Source: Acinetobacter sp. 10FS3-1 (GTDB lineage Bacteria; Pseudomonadota; Gammaproteobacteria; Pseudomonadales; Moraxellaceae). Taken from it: a stretch of DNA of 64,000 nt. The stretch covers positions 372,001 to 436,000 of the forward strand of contig NZ_CP039143.1 of NCBI RefSeq assembly GCF_013343215.1, read 5' to 3'. A model generated the notes under the pieces. The model did not search any database. It had not been told where the DNA came from and saw only the letters and a list, made by a program, of their open reading frames with translations. Shown here piece by piece: positions 1-8,841 of this stretch (position 1 is the first letter of the stretch; the number at the start of each line of letters is the position of its first letter). The translations under genes were made by a program, and so were the position numbers.

Positions 1-402
1 TCCAAACCACTGATAACGGTTTAAAGCAACCTGACGATACAGAAAATCGCGTGCAACGCGTGGAATAATATACCCGATATTCATGAATGAAAAAGGCAAG
101 CCGAGTTGCTGCATGACTTTTAGCACAGCAGTCGATTCGGTATAGAGCTGCCCCTCTTTAATGACGAGCAGCGTCGTATACTGCTCCGTTGACATCTGAT
201 AATGCTGAAGCAGGGCAGAGCCTAAGGGAGATTGTGCAGAGACCAATTTAAACTGGATTTTTCGGTCATATCGGATTAAAAAACGTGCCCAGCGCGTGCA
301 GATGACACACACGGCATCAAATAAAATAATGTCGTATTCTTGAATGATGTCTTCTAGCGTCTTGCGCATGGTTATACTTGTTTTGTGATGGGCTGTTTTC
401 AT
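1..402 (-). CDS. DCC-family thiol-disulfide oxidoreductase (DUF393), 3' end cut by window
   Basis: Reading leftward from an ATG at 402 (or the in-frame ATG at 369) gives a protein that runs off the left edge of the window. Its start has the family signature of an aspartate followed by two cysteines (FDAVCVICTRW), then KLVSAQSP and an RVARDFLYR segment, as in DUF393 proteins of about 130 residues. The CxxC pair suggests a thioredoxin-like redox role, but no substrate is known for the family. Neither start has a strong Shine-Dalgarno sequence, so the start is uncertain. The family call is fairly sure; function is not. Confidence 0.75.
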   Translation of the reverse strand, partial: MKTAHHKTSITMRKTLEDIIQEYDIILFDAVCVICTRWARFLIRYDRKIQFKLVSAQSPLGSALLQHYQMSTEQYTTLLVIKEGQLYTESTAVLKVMQQLGLPFSFMNIGYIIPRVARDFLYRQVALNRYQWFG

Positions 403-420
403 ATTGCATGAACGACCAAC

Positions 421-446
421 AAAAAACCACCCGAAGGTGGTTTTTT
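421..446 (-). terminator. Rho-independent terminator of the catalase gene
   Basis: An ACCACC stem, CGAA tetraloop and GGTGGT stem are flanked by A6 and T6, so the hairpin can work in both directions. It lies 19 bases past the catalase stop codon. Confidence 0.85.
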
Positions 447-464
447 AGGCTCTTCACTCAAGTT

Positions 465-1985
465 TTAGAGAAAACTTGGTAAGTTTTTCGCAGGATCACT
501 TTCACGCGCGGCTTGTGCATCGGCCACAGTCATGCCCAATGCTTTGGCGACACCTTCACCGTATGCAGGTTCACATGCATAGCAATTACGGATATGGCGG
601 TATTTGATGAAATCCAGTGCATCCCCCATCGCGCCGGCAGTGTTATTGAACAAGGCCTGTTTTTGTTCATCGTTCATCAAGTTGAACAGGGCTCGTGGCT
701 GGCTGAAATAATCGTTGTCGTCTTGGCGATAATCCCAGAAATCCGCATCACCGGTAATTTTCAGTGGAGGTTCTCTGAACTCTGGTTGTTCCTGCCACTG
801 GCTGAAACTGTTTGGCTCATAATGGGGCAATGAACCATAGTTGCCATCCATACGGCCCTGACCGTCACGGCGGTTCGAATGCACAGGACAACGCGCAGCA
901 TTGACCGGAATTTGTGAATGATTCACGCCAACACGGTAGCGCACAGCATCGGCATAGTTCACCAAACGGGCCTGTAACATGCGGTCCGGTGAATAGCTGA
1001 TTCCTGGAACCAGATTACTTGGCGCAAATGCCGCCTGTTCCACATCCTGGAAATAGTTTTCAGGGTTGCGGTTCAACTCGAACTCACCCACTTCAATCAG
1101 TGGATAGTCGCCTTTTGGCCAGACTTTGGTCAGGTCAAATGGATGATAGGGGACTTTTTCTGCCTCTGTTTCCGGCATGATCTGCACGTACATTGTCCAT
1201 TTCGGGAAATCACCACGCTCAATGGCATCAAATAGGTCGGTCTGGCTGCTTTCCCGGTCTTTGGCAATCAGCGCTGCTGCTTCCGCATCGGTCAGGTTTT
1301 GAATGCCTTGCTGGGTGCGCATGTGGAATTTCACCCAGAAGCGCTCATTTTGGGCATTAATAAAACTGTAGGTATGGCTGCCGAAACCGTGCATATGACG
1401 GTAGCCATCTGGAATGCCGCGATCTGACATCACAATCGTCACCTGATGCAGGGCTTCAGGCAATAAAGTCCAGAAATCCCAGTTATTGGTGGCACTGCGC
1501 TTGTTGGTTTTTGGATCGCGTTTAACCGCTTTGTTTAAGTCCGGGAATTTGCGAGGATCACGCAGGAAGAATACTGGGGTATTGTTGCCGACTAAGTCCC
1601 AGTTCCCTTCTTCCGTATAGAATTTCAGGGCAAAACCGCGAATATCACGTTCTGCATCAGCTGCGCCGCGTTCACCTGCTACGGTAGAAAAACGCGCGAA
1701 CATCTCGGTTTTTTTGCCTACTGCAGAGAAGATCTTGGCACGGGTATAGCGGGTAATGTCATGGGTGACGGTAAAGGTACCGAAAGCGCCCGAACCTTTG
1801 GCATGCATACGACGCTCAGGAATCACTTCACGCACAAAATTTGCCAGTTTTTCATTCAGCCATAAATCTTGGGCAAGCACGGGGCCACGTGTACCAGCTG
1901 TCATGCTGTTCTGATTGTCTACAACAGGCGCACCAGCTTCAGTGGTAAGGTGCGTGACAGGACATTTTTTAGAGTCATCGCTCAT
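465..1985 (-). CDS. katA: Monofunctional haem catalase
   Basis: Decomposes hydrogen peroxide to water and oxygen in the cytoplasm. The 506-residue length fits small-subunit catalases. The distal haem residues are visible: His61 in [12 protein letters not shown] and Asn134 in [10 protein letters not shown]. The proximal haem ligand is Tyr344 in [14 protein letters not shown]. The spacing between the three equals that of bovine liver catalase (His75, Asn148, Tyr358). The ATG at 1985 is preceded by a GGAGA ribosome-binding site. The gene stands alone, with a terminator downstream and about 530 bases of non-coding DNA upstream. OxyR control would be usual for this family, but I could not point to a site. 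The symbol katA is by family, not proven orthology. Confidence 0.95.
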   Translation of the reverse strand: MSDDSKKCPVTHLTTEAGAPVVDNQNSMTAGTRGPVLAQDLWLNEKLANFVREVIPERRMHAKGSGAFGTFTVTHDITRYTRAKIFSAVGKKTEMFARFSTVAGERGAADAERDIRGFALKFYTEEGNWDLVGNNTPVFFLRDPRKFPDLNKAVKRDPKTNKRSATNNWDFWTLLPEALHQVTIVMSDRGIPDGYRHMHGFGSHTYSFINAQNERFWVKFHMRTQQGIQNLTDAEAAALIAKDRESSQTDLFDAIERGDFPKWTMYVQIMPETEAEKVPYHPFDLTKVWPKGDYPLIEVGEFELNRNPENYFQDVEQAAFAPSNLVPGISYSPDRMLQARLVNYADAVRYRVGVNHSQIPVNAARCPVHSNRRDGQGRMDGNYGSLPHYEPNSFSQWQEQPEFREPPLKITGDADFWDYRQDDNDYFSQPRALFNLMNDEQKQALFNNTAGAMGDALDFIKYRHIRNCYACEPAYGEGVAKALGMTVADAQAARESDPAKNLPSFL

Positions 1986-2517
1986 TGTATATCTCCATTA
2001 TTATCATCATATTTTGAGGACTGCGAGAAGAATCTATGCAGAGTATCACGCTCAATCCAATATGAACCGTTCTGTAAATTGATTTTAAAGTGGCGTTGCT
2101 ATAGCGATGCGATCTTCAAAAACCGAAAAATTAAAAAATGCAAAAATGTCTAGAAGCAAAATAACATGAAAGTTGTGGTTATCTTATTGCTCTAAGCGGA
2201 GTGTTAGGCTCTGAGATTAATCAGAATTATGCATTTTGACAAATAGAATATTATGTTTGCATTAACCGTTTATTTCGATCATTCAAGTTTTTGTTATTTA
2301 TTTAAAATTAAATGAATTCACGGGTCTGGCGAGTTGTAGTGGATGGCTCCGTTACAGCAGTCTTGGCCTAGGTCATTTGGCATATAAAAGCTATACAGCA
2401 CATGCGCCTCACTGATTTTTCATAAAAATTTTTATTTTAAAAACTGCCTATGCTGGGGCGATTTATTGACTATACTGGGATGAAAACAGCCATAAAAATA
2501 AAACAGGAATTAGAGCA
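1986..2517. other. Intergenic region between divergent catalase and aidB
   Basis: This is 532 bases of mostly AT-rich DNA between two divergent starts, so it must hold both promoters. I see no convincing gene in it; a 94-codon frame at 1869-2153 overlaps catalase and lacks any recognisable feature. A TATACT hexamer near 2470 could be a -10 element for aidB, but no good -35 accompanies it. Confidence 0.5.
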
Positions 2518-4167
2518 ATGCAGACATGGACGACCCATCAAATTCACAACCAGTTTGATGAAAAGCAGGATTATAATTTATTTGAAACCGATATCGTATT
2601 ACAGCAAATTTTACAGCGCTATGGCAGCCAAGATCAGGCCACCTTGTCTAAAATGGCACAAATGGCTGGTTCAGCCGAATATTATCAACATGCCGAACTG
2701 GCCAATCAACATCCTCCCATCTTGCATGCCTTTGATGCCCGTGGCCGTCGTAAAGATTTCATTGAATTTCATCCCTCCTGGCACAAATGGATGGGCTTGA
2801 ACCGTCACTTCGATACACATGCCTATCCATTTAACCACCCGCAATCCTCATCCAGATGGGTGGAGTGGGCGGCTCGATTTTATCTGGCTGGACAGGTCGA
2901 GTGTGGCAACCTGTGCCCCAATTCCATGACGCTGGGCAGTATTCCGCTCATCCAGCGTGAACCTGAGCTATGGGCAAAGCTGGGTGAGCAACTGCTATCG
3001 ACTGAATATGATGAGCGCGATGTACCGATTGCCCAGAAAAAATCAATTTGGCTAGGCATGGGCATGACCGAGAAGCAAGGTGGTTCAGATGTGCGGGCGA
3101 ATCAGACCATTGCTGTGCCAATTGCGGAGCCGGGCCGTGGCAAAGCCTATGTGTTGACCGGACATAAATGGTTTTTTTCTGCGCCGATGTGTGATGCACA
3201 TTTGGTGGTGGCGAAAACCGAGCAGGAAGGATTGGCCTGCTTCTTTGTACCACGCTGGCTGGACGATGGCACAAAAAATAATATTCATGTGCAGCGCTTA
3301 AAAGACAAAGTCGGCAATCGCAGTAATTCCAGCTCCGAGGTCGAATTTAATCAGGCCTGGGGCATAATGATTGGTGAAGCCGGGCGTGGGATTCCCACGA
3401 TTATCGAAATGGCGAATTACACTCGGCTTACCTGTTCGGTGGGCAGTACGGCCATGCTGCGCCAAGCTCTGGTACAATGCCTTGCCTATACCCGTCAGCG
3501 TAAGGCTTTTGGCAAGCATTTGGTTGAACAGCCCTTGATGCGCGCCGTGTTGGCAGATTTGGCTTTAGAAACTGAAGCGGCCATGCAACTTAGTTTCCAT
3601 TTGGCGCATTGTTATGAATCCGATGATGCCTTAGCACTGGCATGGAAACGCATCATGACACCGGCATCTAAATTCTGGATTTGCAAACGGGCTGTCGAGC
3701 TGACAGGCGAGGCGATGGAAGTCTTGGGCGGTAATGGTTATGTTGACGATGGTATTATGGCGCGCATCTTTAAAGAAGCCCCGGTAAATACCATTTGGGA
3801 AGGTTCAGGCAATGTCATGTGTCTGGATGTACTGCGTGCCATTGCACGTGAACCTGAGTCGATGGAAATGCTGTTTAAAGACTGGGCATCTACCGCTATG
3901 CACAATGAAATGCTAAAAACGGAACTGCAGTCTTTATTTAAACTCTTCCAGCAGCCGCCCGAAGAATTAAAGTTTATGGGACGCAGTCTGGTTAGCCGTC
4001 TGGTGATTTTGGCCCAAGCAGTGTTGCTGACACGTCATGCCCCGGACTATGTAGCTGATGGATTTATTCAAACCCGCTATAGCGGGTTTCATGGCCGTGT
4101 GGCGGGAATGATTGAGGCGAAGCAGGTGGATGTGGAACGGGTGTTGGGGCGGGTCTTGGCAGCTTAA
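2518..4167 (+). CDS. aidB: AidB-type acyl-CoA dehydrogenase family protein
   Basis: A 549-residue flavoprotein of the acyl-CoA dehydrogenase superfamily. E. coli AidB has 541 residues. Shared landmarks are the TRLTCSVGSTAMLRQAL helix, YTRQRKAFGKHL, and the C-terminal block VLGGNGYVDDG followed by PVNTIWEGSGNVMCLDVLRA, which closely matches AidB. In E. coli AidB is part of the Ada adaptive response to alkylation and binds DNA and FAD; its physiological substrate is unsettled. No ada or alkB is nearby here. An AGGA lies about 12 bases before the ATG. AidB-like versus another IVD-type dehydrogenase is the main uncertainty. Confidence 0.8.
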   Translation: MQTWTTHQIHNQFDEKQDYNLFETDIVLQQILQRYGSQDQATLSKMAQMAGSAEYYQHAELANQHPPILHAFDARGRRKDFIEFHPSWHKWMGLNRHFDTHAYPFNHPQSSSRWVEWAARFYLAGQVECGNLCPNSMTLGSIPLIQREPELWAKLGEQLLSTEYDERDVPIAQKKSIWLGMGMTEKQGGSDVRANQTIAVPIAEPGRGKAYVLTGHKWFFSAPMCDAHLVVAKTEQEGLACFFVPRWLDDGTKNNIHVQRLKDKVGNRSNSSSEVEFNQAWGIMIGEAGRGIPTIIEMANYTRLTCSVGSTAMLRQALVQCLAYTRQRKAFGKHLVEQPLMRAVLADLALETEAAMQLSFHLAHCYESDDALALAWKRIMTPASKFWICKRAVELTGEAMEVLGGNGYVDDGIMARIFKEAPVNTIWEGSGNVMCLDVLRAIAREPESMEMLFKDWASTAMHNEMLKTELQSLFKLFQQPPEELKFMGRSLVSRLVILAQAVLLTRHAPDYVADGFIQTRYSGFHGRVAGMIEAKQVDVERVLGRVLAA

Positions 4168-4227
4168 GAACCTGTCTTCTATTTTCTGGATACTGTAATC
4201 CACCCAGCTTGGCTGAATAAAAAACCA

Positions 4228-4255
4228 TTGTACAAAGTACAGAAAAGCGTATGAT
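4228..4255 (+). promoter_or_regulatory. Sigma-70 promoter for the small ORF at 4446
   Basis: TTGTAC (4228-4233), a 16-base spacer and TATGAT (4250-4255). Transcription would begin near 4262, leaving a leader of about 180 bases before the ATG at 4446. The leader contains a GGTTCA/TGAACC inverted repeat (4388-4409) close to the ribosome-binding site. Confidence 0.6.
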
Positions 4256-4445
4256 CAGCTTCTCTCAAGCTCATGGAAATGAGCGCCTACATGCAAGAAA
4301 TAATGCAAGCTGAACGGGCTTGAATTTCAACCCCGTGAACCCATTAATCCTATAAGCAATAACTGAAATCCACAGGGGGTGCAGGTTGGTTCAACCGAAA
4401 ACCTGAACCGAGGCTAAAACTCATCAACTGAAAAAGGACAGCGCG

Positions 4446-4643
4446 ATGGCAAAGAAAAAAGCACTGCCAGAAGTGGTCATTCACAACTTCGTGGCGAAAC
4501 ACATGCATGAGGTCAACAAGAGTCAGGTCTTTGTAGACCGGAAGAAAAATGCGAAACGTGGCTACACCAAGCACAAACAAGGGCGATATCTACAAGATGA
4601 TCGCCCTTTTTTATTACTGCATTTTTTGGCGGCTGGTGTTTAA
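4446..4643 (+). CDS. Small basic protein whose ORF runs through an internal terminator (ArfA-like architecture)
   Basis: A 65-codon ORF with a good ribosome-binding site (AAAGGA) and an upstream promoter. The first 45 residues are rich in Lys and Arg (MAKKKALPEVV..., VFVDRKKNAKRGYTKHK), as in a small proteobacterial family I associate, from memory, with DUF7230. A strong intrinsic terminator covers codons 46-56, so most transcripts should end before the stop codon at 4641-4643. The part encoded beyond it is hydrophobic (FLLLHFLAAGV). E. coli arfA, the alternative ribosome-rescue factor, has the same design: a basic body, an internal terminator that makes a non-stop mRNA, and a hydrophobic tail. 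The F-x-x-R-K...K-R-G-Y-x-K motif weakly resembles ArfA. A rescue-factor role is inference. The stop overlaps the convergent ptsP stop. Confidence 0.7.
   Translation: MAKKKALPEVVIHNFVAKHMHEVNKSQVFVDRKKNAKRGYTKHKQGRYLQDDRPFLLLHFLAAGV
4581..4612 (+). terminator. Intrinsic terminator inside the small ORF
   Basis: GGGCGAT (4581-4587) pairs with ATCGCCC (4600-4606). A further ATC/GAT closes a five-base loop with one bulged G. T6 follows (4607-4612). It lies wholly inside the reading frame that stops at 4643. Confidence 0.85.
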
Positions 4644-6937
4644 GCCCCGACAATCCGGGTGGTTGCTTTCACCATATCCCCCAGACCATGGGTTTTAAAA
4701 TAATATTCAATCCGGCTTTTCACCACCAGAGGATTATCCATTTTTAAGGCATGTGCCAGCATCTCTTGCGCATCGTTCATCGGTACATGACAGATCGCCT
4801 TGCGGACCCGCAAAATATTACTGGAACTCATCGACAGGGTATTAAAGCCCATTGCCATCAATAGAATTGCAGAAAGCGGATCTCCTGCCATTTCACCACA
4901 AATACTGACCGGCTTTTCATTACGATGACAGTCTTGAACCAGGCGGTCCAGCGCGCGTAAGACAGCAGGATGCAAATGAGAATAGACATTGGCCACCCGC
5001 GGATTATTACGGTCAACTGCCAGCAAGTACTGGGTCAGGTCATTGGAGCCGACCGAAAAAAAGTCCACCAGTTCCGAGAACTCATCAATCTGATATAAGA
5101 TACTGGGCACTTCCACCATAATACCGATTTTGGGTTTGGTAATTTTGACCTGTTCTTCTTCCTGAACGGCATGATGGTCGCGTTCCAGCAAATATAAGGC
5201 TTCTTCGACTTCGCTGACACTGGTCACCATTGGCAGCAGAATATGCAGATTATTCAGCCCGATACTGGCTTTCAGCATGGCGCGAATCTGGGAAGAGAAA
5301 ATCTCCGGATGATCGAGGGTAAAACGGATGCCACGCCAGCCCAAGGCTGAATTTTCTTCTTCAATGGAAAAATAAGGCAGATCCTTGTCGGCACCAATAT
5401 CCAGGGTACGCATGACCACCGGTTTGTTGGCAAAATGGCTCAGCTGCTGGCGGTAAATGGCGCGCTGCTCTTCTTCACCAGGAAAGCGATCTCGCAGCAT
5501 AAAAGGAATTTCAGAGCGATAAAGGCCAACGCCTTTGGCACCCCGTTGAACGCCACGAACCACATCAATCATCAGGCCGGTATTGACATACAGTTTCACC
5601 ACAATGCCATCAGGGGTAATGGTATCCTTGGTTTCATACTGCCGCAGATCTTTGGCAATCAGTTCTTCTTCTTTTTGAATTTCTTTATAACGGGTACGCA
5701 GGCGGCGCGGCGGATTGATAAACACCCGGCCCTGATGTGCATCCACAATCATTTCTACATCATCAATGCTACTGATTGGCAGCTCGGTCACCCCGACCAC
5801 GGTAGGAATGCCGAGGGCACGTGCCACAATGACCATATGCGAGTTCATGGCCCCTTCAGAGGTTACAATCGCTGCAATCTTATCGACCGGCAATTCGACC
5901 AGAGCAGCCGTCGAAATTTCTTCACCAATCAGGATACTTTCGTCGGTGAGTTCACGGTGGCTGGAATCCGCTTCCTGTAAGCGTGCCAGAATGCGCCGTC
6001 CCAGATCTTTCAGATCTGCAACCCGTTCCCGTAAATAGTCATCTTCCATCTGGGCGAACTGGGCCACATGGCTATCAATTACAATACGGACTGCGCCTTG
6101 TGCCCAGTTTCCATCACGAATTTCAGCTTTAATTTCAGCCGGCAGGGCATTTTCATCCAGCATGCGCAGGAACACACTAAACAGAGCGCGTTCTTCGGCC
6201 ATCAGTGCATCCTGCATTTTTTCATCCAGCGCCTGAATTTCTTCACGCACTGAGTCTAGGGCATTGTCCAGAAGCTGTAATTCTTCACTAATATCGTCGG
6301 CTTCGCGATCTGGTACAGCGCCCAGATCGGCAGGCGGATAAAGAATAACAGCGCGGCCCAGTGCAATTCCGCCAGAGCCAGAGATTCCCTGAAAGGTTTT
6401 ATAGGCAGGCAGATTGCTGGGCTTGCGAAAGACATCAATATTGCCAACCGCGTGGGCATGTGCAATCACGCCCGACAGCTGGGCACAAAGCGTAACCAGA
6501 AAAGATTCCGCTGCTTCAGAGAAATCCTGAGGTTCTTTGTTCTGGACCACCAGTACACCCATCACTTTGCGACGGTACATGACCGGCACGCCGAGAAAAG
6601 AGTTATAAATCTCTTCTCCGGTTGCGGGCAGGTACATAAAGCGTTCGTGTTTGGAGGCATTATCAAGGTTGACGATTTCTTCACGCTGCCCGACCAGACC
6701 CACCAGACCTTCACTGGTATGCAAGGAGACATGACCGACAGACTCAGAGTTTAGACCCTTAGAAGCCATCAATAGATAACGCTGGTTGCGTTCATCCAGT
6801 AGATAGATGGAGCAGACATCCACATGCATGGCGGCAGCCACATGATTGACCATAATCTCGAGAGATTCATGCAAACTGGCCGAGGCATTGATTTCTTGAA
6901 CAATGCGTCTTAAAGTGTCCAGTTGCATATTTGACAT
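4640..6937 (-). CDS. ptsP: PEP-protein phosphotransferase PtsP (enzyme I-Ntr)
   Basis: Transfers phosphate from phosphoenolpyruvate to NPr in the nitrogen-type phosphotransferase relay, a regulatory rather than sugar-transporting pathway. The 765 residues comprise an N-terminal GAF sensor domain (about 15-150), the enzyme I N-terminal and swivelling phosphohistidine domains, and a C-terminal PEP-binding barrel. The phosphorylated histidine is His367 in EGAMNSHMVIVARALG. The barrel shows GWRGIRFTLD, VGSNDLTQY and the SICGEMAGDP cysteine motif. A GGAG before the ATG at 6937 supports this start. It lies 88 bases downstream of rppH on the same strand, the arrangement seen in E. coli and Pseudomonas. 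Confidence 0.95.
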   Translation of the reverse strand: MSNMQLDTLRRIVQEINASASLHESLEIMVNHVAAAMHVDVCSIYLLDERNQRYLLMASKGLNSESVGHVSLHTSEGLVGLVGQREEIVNLDNASKHERFMYLPATGEEIYNSFLGVPVMYRRKVMGVLVVQNKEPQDFSEAAESFLVTLCAQLSGVIAHAHAVGNIDVFRKPSNLPAYKTFQGISGSGGIALGRAVILYPPADLGAVPDREADDISEELQLLDNALDSVREEIQALDEKMQDALMAEERALFSVFLRMLDENALPAEIKAEIRDGNWAQGAVRIVIDSHVAQFAQMEDDYLRERVADLKDLGRRILARLQEADSSHRELTDESILIGEEISTAALVELPVDKIAAIVTSEGAMNSHMVIVARALGIPTVVGVTELPISSIDDVEMIVDAHQGRVFINPPRRLRTRYKEIQKEEELIAKDLRQYETKDTITPDGIVVKLYVNTGLMIDVVRGVQRGAKGVGLYRSEIPFMLRDRFPGEEEQRAIYRQQLSHFANKPVVMRTLDIGADKDLPYFSIEEENSALGWRGIRFTLDHPEIFSSQIRAMLKASIGLNNLHILLPMVTSVSEVEEALYLLERDHHAVQEEEQVKITKPKIGIMVEVPSILYQIDEFSELVDFFSVGSNDLTQYLLAVDRNNPRVANVYSHLHPAVLRALDRLVQDCHRNEKPVSICGEMAGDPLSAILLMAMGFNTLSMSSSNILRVRKAICHVPMNDAQEMLAHALKMDNPLVVKSRIEYYFKTHGLGDMVKATTRIVGA

Positions 6938-7025
6938 CAGTTCTGCTCCGTCATACTCAGAATTTTAATCGGATACTTATTTATAACAATAGCCAGCCAA
7001 AAAATCTGCATATTGATGCGATTTT

Positions 7026-7508
7026 TTAAGGTTTTTGCTGTGGGAGCTGCTGGCACAACTCGATCATTGCCTTGCGATAAACATCACGTTTAAAATTCAC
7101 GACCTGGCCCAATGGATACCAATAACTGACCCATTGCCACTGATCAAATTCTGGTGGGTCGGACAGGTTCAACTGAATGTGCTGTACCGGCGCCGTCAAT
7201 TTGAGTAAAAACCACTTTTGCTTTTGACCGATACATACCGGATCTGAATCCGTACGTATATAGCGGTGTGGCAAACGATAACGCAACCAGCCTTTGGTTT
7301 GCGCAACTATTTGGACATGTTCAGGCAGTAAGCCAACTTCTTCTCTCAGCTCACGATAGAGTGCCTGCTCGGGGGTTTCTCCAAATTGGATCCCGCCTTG
7401 TGGAAATTGCCATGCATTATGACCAATGCGTTTTGCCCATAAAACCTGTCCAGCATCGTTTGCCAAAATGATCCCGACATTCGGTCGGAAACCTTCAGAG
7501 TCGATCAT
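7026..7508 (-). CDS. rppH: RNA pyrophosphohydrolase RppH
   Basis: Removes pyrophosphate from the 5' end of mRNAs, which starts RNase E-dependent decay. The 160 residues begin with [11 protein letters not shown] and carry a complete Nudix box starting [20 protein letters not shown] (near residues 38-60), with the catalytic glutamates present. AGGTAG precedes the start. It is the first gene of a likely rppH-ptsP operon and is divergent from the HAD phosphatase gene at 7694. Confidence 0.95.
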   Translation of the reverse strand: MIDSEGFRPNVGIILANDAGQVLWAKRIGHNAWQFPQGGIQFGETPEQALYRELREEVGLLPEHVQIVAQTKGWLRYRLPHRYIRTDSDPVCIGQKQKWFLLKLTAPVQHIQLNLSDPPEFDQWQWVSYWYPLGQVVNFKRDVYRKAMIELCQQLPQQKP

Positions 7509-7693
7509 TTGGCTACCTAAAAAATTTGTTTAATTTATGCCTTTGCTTCTGGGGGATGTTTATTTCTTTATCCTGCACACAAAAAGCAAAGTTTAAAAAT
7601 GTTAAAATTGTTATGATCTTAACGAATTTCTATCGACTAGCGGAGATAGATTTACAAATTTTTTCTTAAATTTCAGTTTTTACGAGTATTTTC

Positions 7694-8344
7694 ATGAAAT
7701 TGGCACTATTTGATCTCGATCACACCTTGTTAAATACTGATTCAGATCATTCTTGGGGAGAGTTTTTGGTTCATGAAGGTCTGGTTGATCCAGTTCAGCA
7801 TCGCGCCATAAACGATAAATTTTATGAAGATTATAAAAAAGGCCAGCTGGACCCGATTGCCTATAACGAATTTGTATTCCAGTTTTTAACCCGACATGAG
7901 CAGGATTATCTGACCGAATTACATCAATTGTTCATGCAAAAAGTGATTCGCCCGCAAATGCGTCCGGAGGGTTTTAAAGCCATTCAGCGTCATAAGGAGG
8001 CCGGCCATGAAATTGTGGGAATCACCGCGACGTCGGACTTTATTACCGCGCCTATTTTCCAGGAGTTTGGTATTAGCGAGATTATTGCCACCAATGCTGA
8101 AAGGGTGGAGGGTAAATATACCGGCAAGGTGATTAATATTGCCTGCTATCAGCAAGGCAAGCTGGCACGTCTGGATCAGTGGCTGGCAGGCCGTCAGGTG
8201 CAAGAGTCGTGGGCCTATTCTGATTCGATTAATGACCGTTTCCTGCTGGAGTATGCTGACCATGCCATTGCTGTCAATCCGGATGACCGCCTGAAAGCGC
8301 TTGCCATTGAGCAAGGCTGGGACATTCAGGACTGGTCAATTTAA
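7694..8344 (+). CDS. HAD-IB family phosphatase (possible histidinol-phosphatase)
   Basis: A 216-residue haloacid dehalogenase-type hydrolase. Motif I is FDLDHTLLNTDS (nucleophile Asp near residue 8), motif II is GITATSDF, and motif III/IV is AYSDSINDRFLLEYA. The helical cap between motifs I and II is of the SerB-like type. An equivalent gene beside rppH-ptsP in Pseudomonas aeruginosa (PA0335) has been reported as a histidinol-phosphate phosphatase. The same neighbourhood makes that role plausible here, but the substrate cannot be read from sequence alone. It has no strong ribosome-binding site. Confidence 0.85.
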   Translation: MKLALFDLDHTLLNTDSDHSWGEFLVHEGLVDPVQHRAINDKFYEDYKKGQLDPIAYNEFVFQFLTRHEQDYLTELHQLFMQKVIRPQMRPEGFKAIQRHKEAGHEIVGITATSDFITAPIFQEFGISEIIATNAERVEGKYTGKVINIACYQQGKLARLDQWLAGRQVQESWAYSDSINDRFLLEYADHAIAVNPDDRLKALAIEQGWDIQDWSI

Positions 8345-8507
8345 TTTATTGTAGTGCTACAGCACAACGCCGGTTGTGCTTTTTTATGCCCACTAGGACG
8401 AAAGTCGCAGTACTTTTTAGGCTGCGCGTGCCGGAACAAACATGCTATGCTCAGGGACACAAAATAGCCATAACATGATAACAATAGCAAAAGCTGAGGT
8501 GCTGAAT

Positions 8508-8747
8508 ATGACTCTAGTTCGACCGCGTATGACACATTTATTTGCACAGTTAGGTCTGGATTCAAGTGAAGAAGGAATTGCCAAATTTATTCACGAGCAC
8601 CAGTTACATAAAGATCTGACCTTACTGGAAGCTCCTTTCTGGAATGAAGCTCAACGTCAGTTTCTGACAGAAAAAATTGCATCAGATGGAGAATGGGCGA
8701 TTGTAGTCGATCAGCTCAATGAATCCTTACATGAAACAACCCGTTAA
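8508..8747 (+). CDS. DUF2789 family protein
   Basis: A 79-residue cytosolic protein starting MTLVRPRMTHLFAQLGL. The LFAQLGL-DSSEEGIAKFI pattern and the FWNEAQRQFL segment are typical of DUF2789, a small all-helical family in Gammaproteobacteria with no known function. I chose the ATG at 8508 because GAGG (8496-8499) sits eight bases upstream; an extended frame from 8442 has no such site. A strong terminator follows. Confidence 0.85.
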   Translation: MTLVRPRMTHLFAQLGLDSSEEGIAKFIHEHQLHKDLTLLEAPFWNEAQRQFLTEKIASDGEWAIVVDQLNESLHETTR

Positions 8748-8774
8748 GCCATTTTAAGGGCTTAGAAAGAAAAA

Positions 8775-8806
8775 AGAGGAAGACCTGGTATCTTCCTCTT
8801 TTTTTT
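8775..8806 (+). terminator. Rho-independent terminator of the DUF2789 gene
   Basis: AGAGGAAGA (8775-8783) pairs with TCTTCCTCT (8791-8799) across a seven-base loop, followed by a run of T. Confidence 0.9.
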
Positions 8807-8841
8807 AATTTTTACTAAAAAACTTCTGGTCTTGGACTAGA

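Noticed and set aside
513..833. 106-codon plus-strand ORF antisense to catalase
   Set aside because: It is a shadow of a clear catalase gene, without ribosome-binding site or family signature.
5435..5980. 181-codon plus-strand ORF inside ptsP
   Set aside because: It lies wholly within the strongly supported ptsP frame on the other strand; its protein is of low-complexity shadow type.
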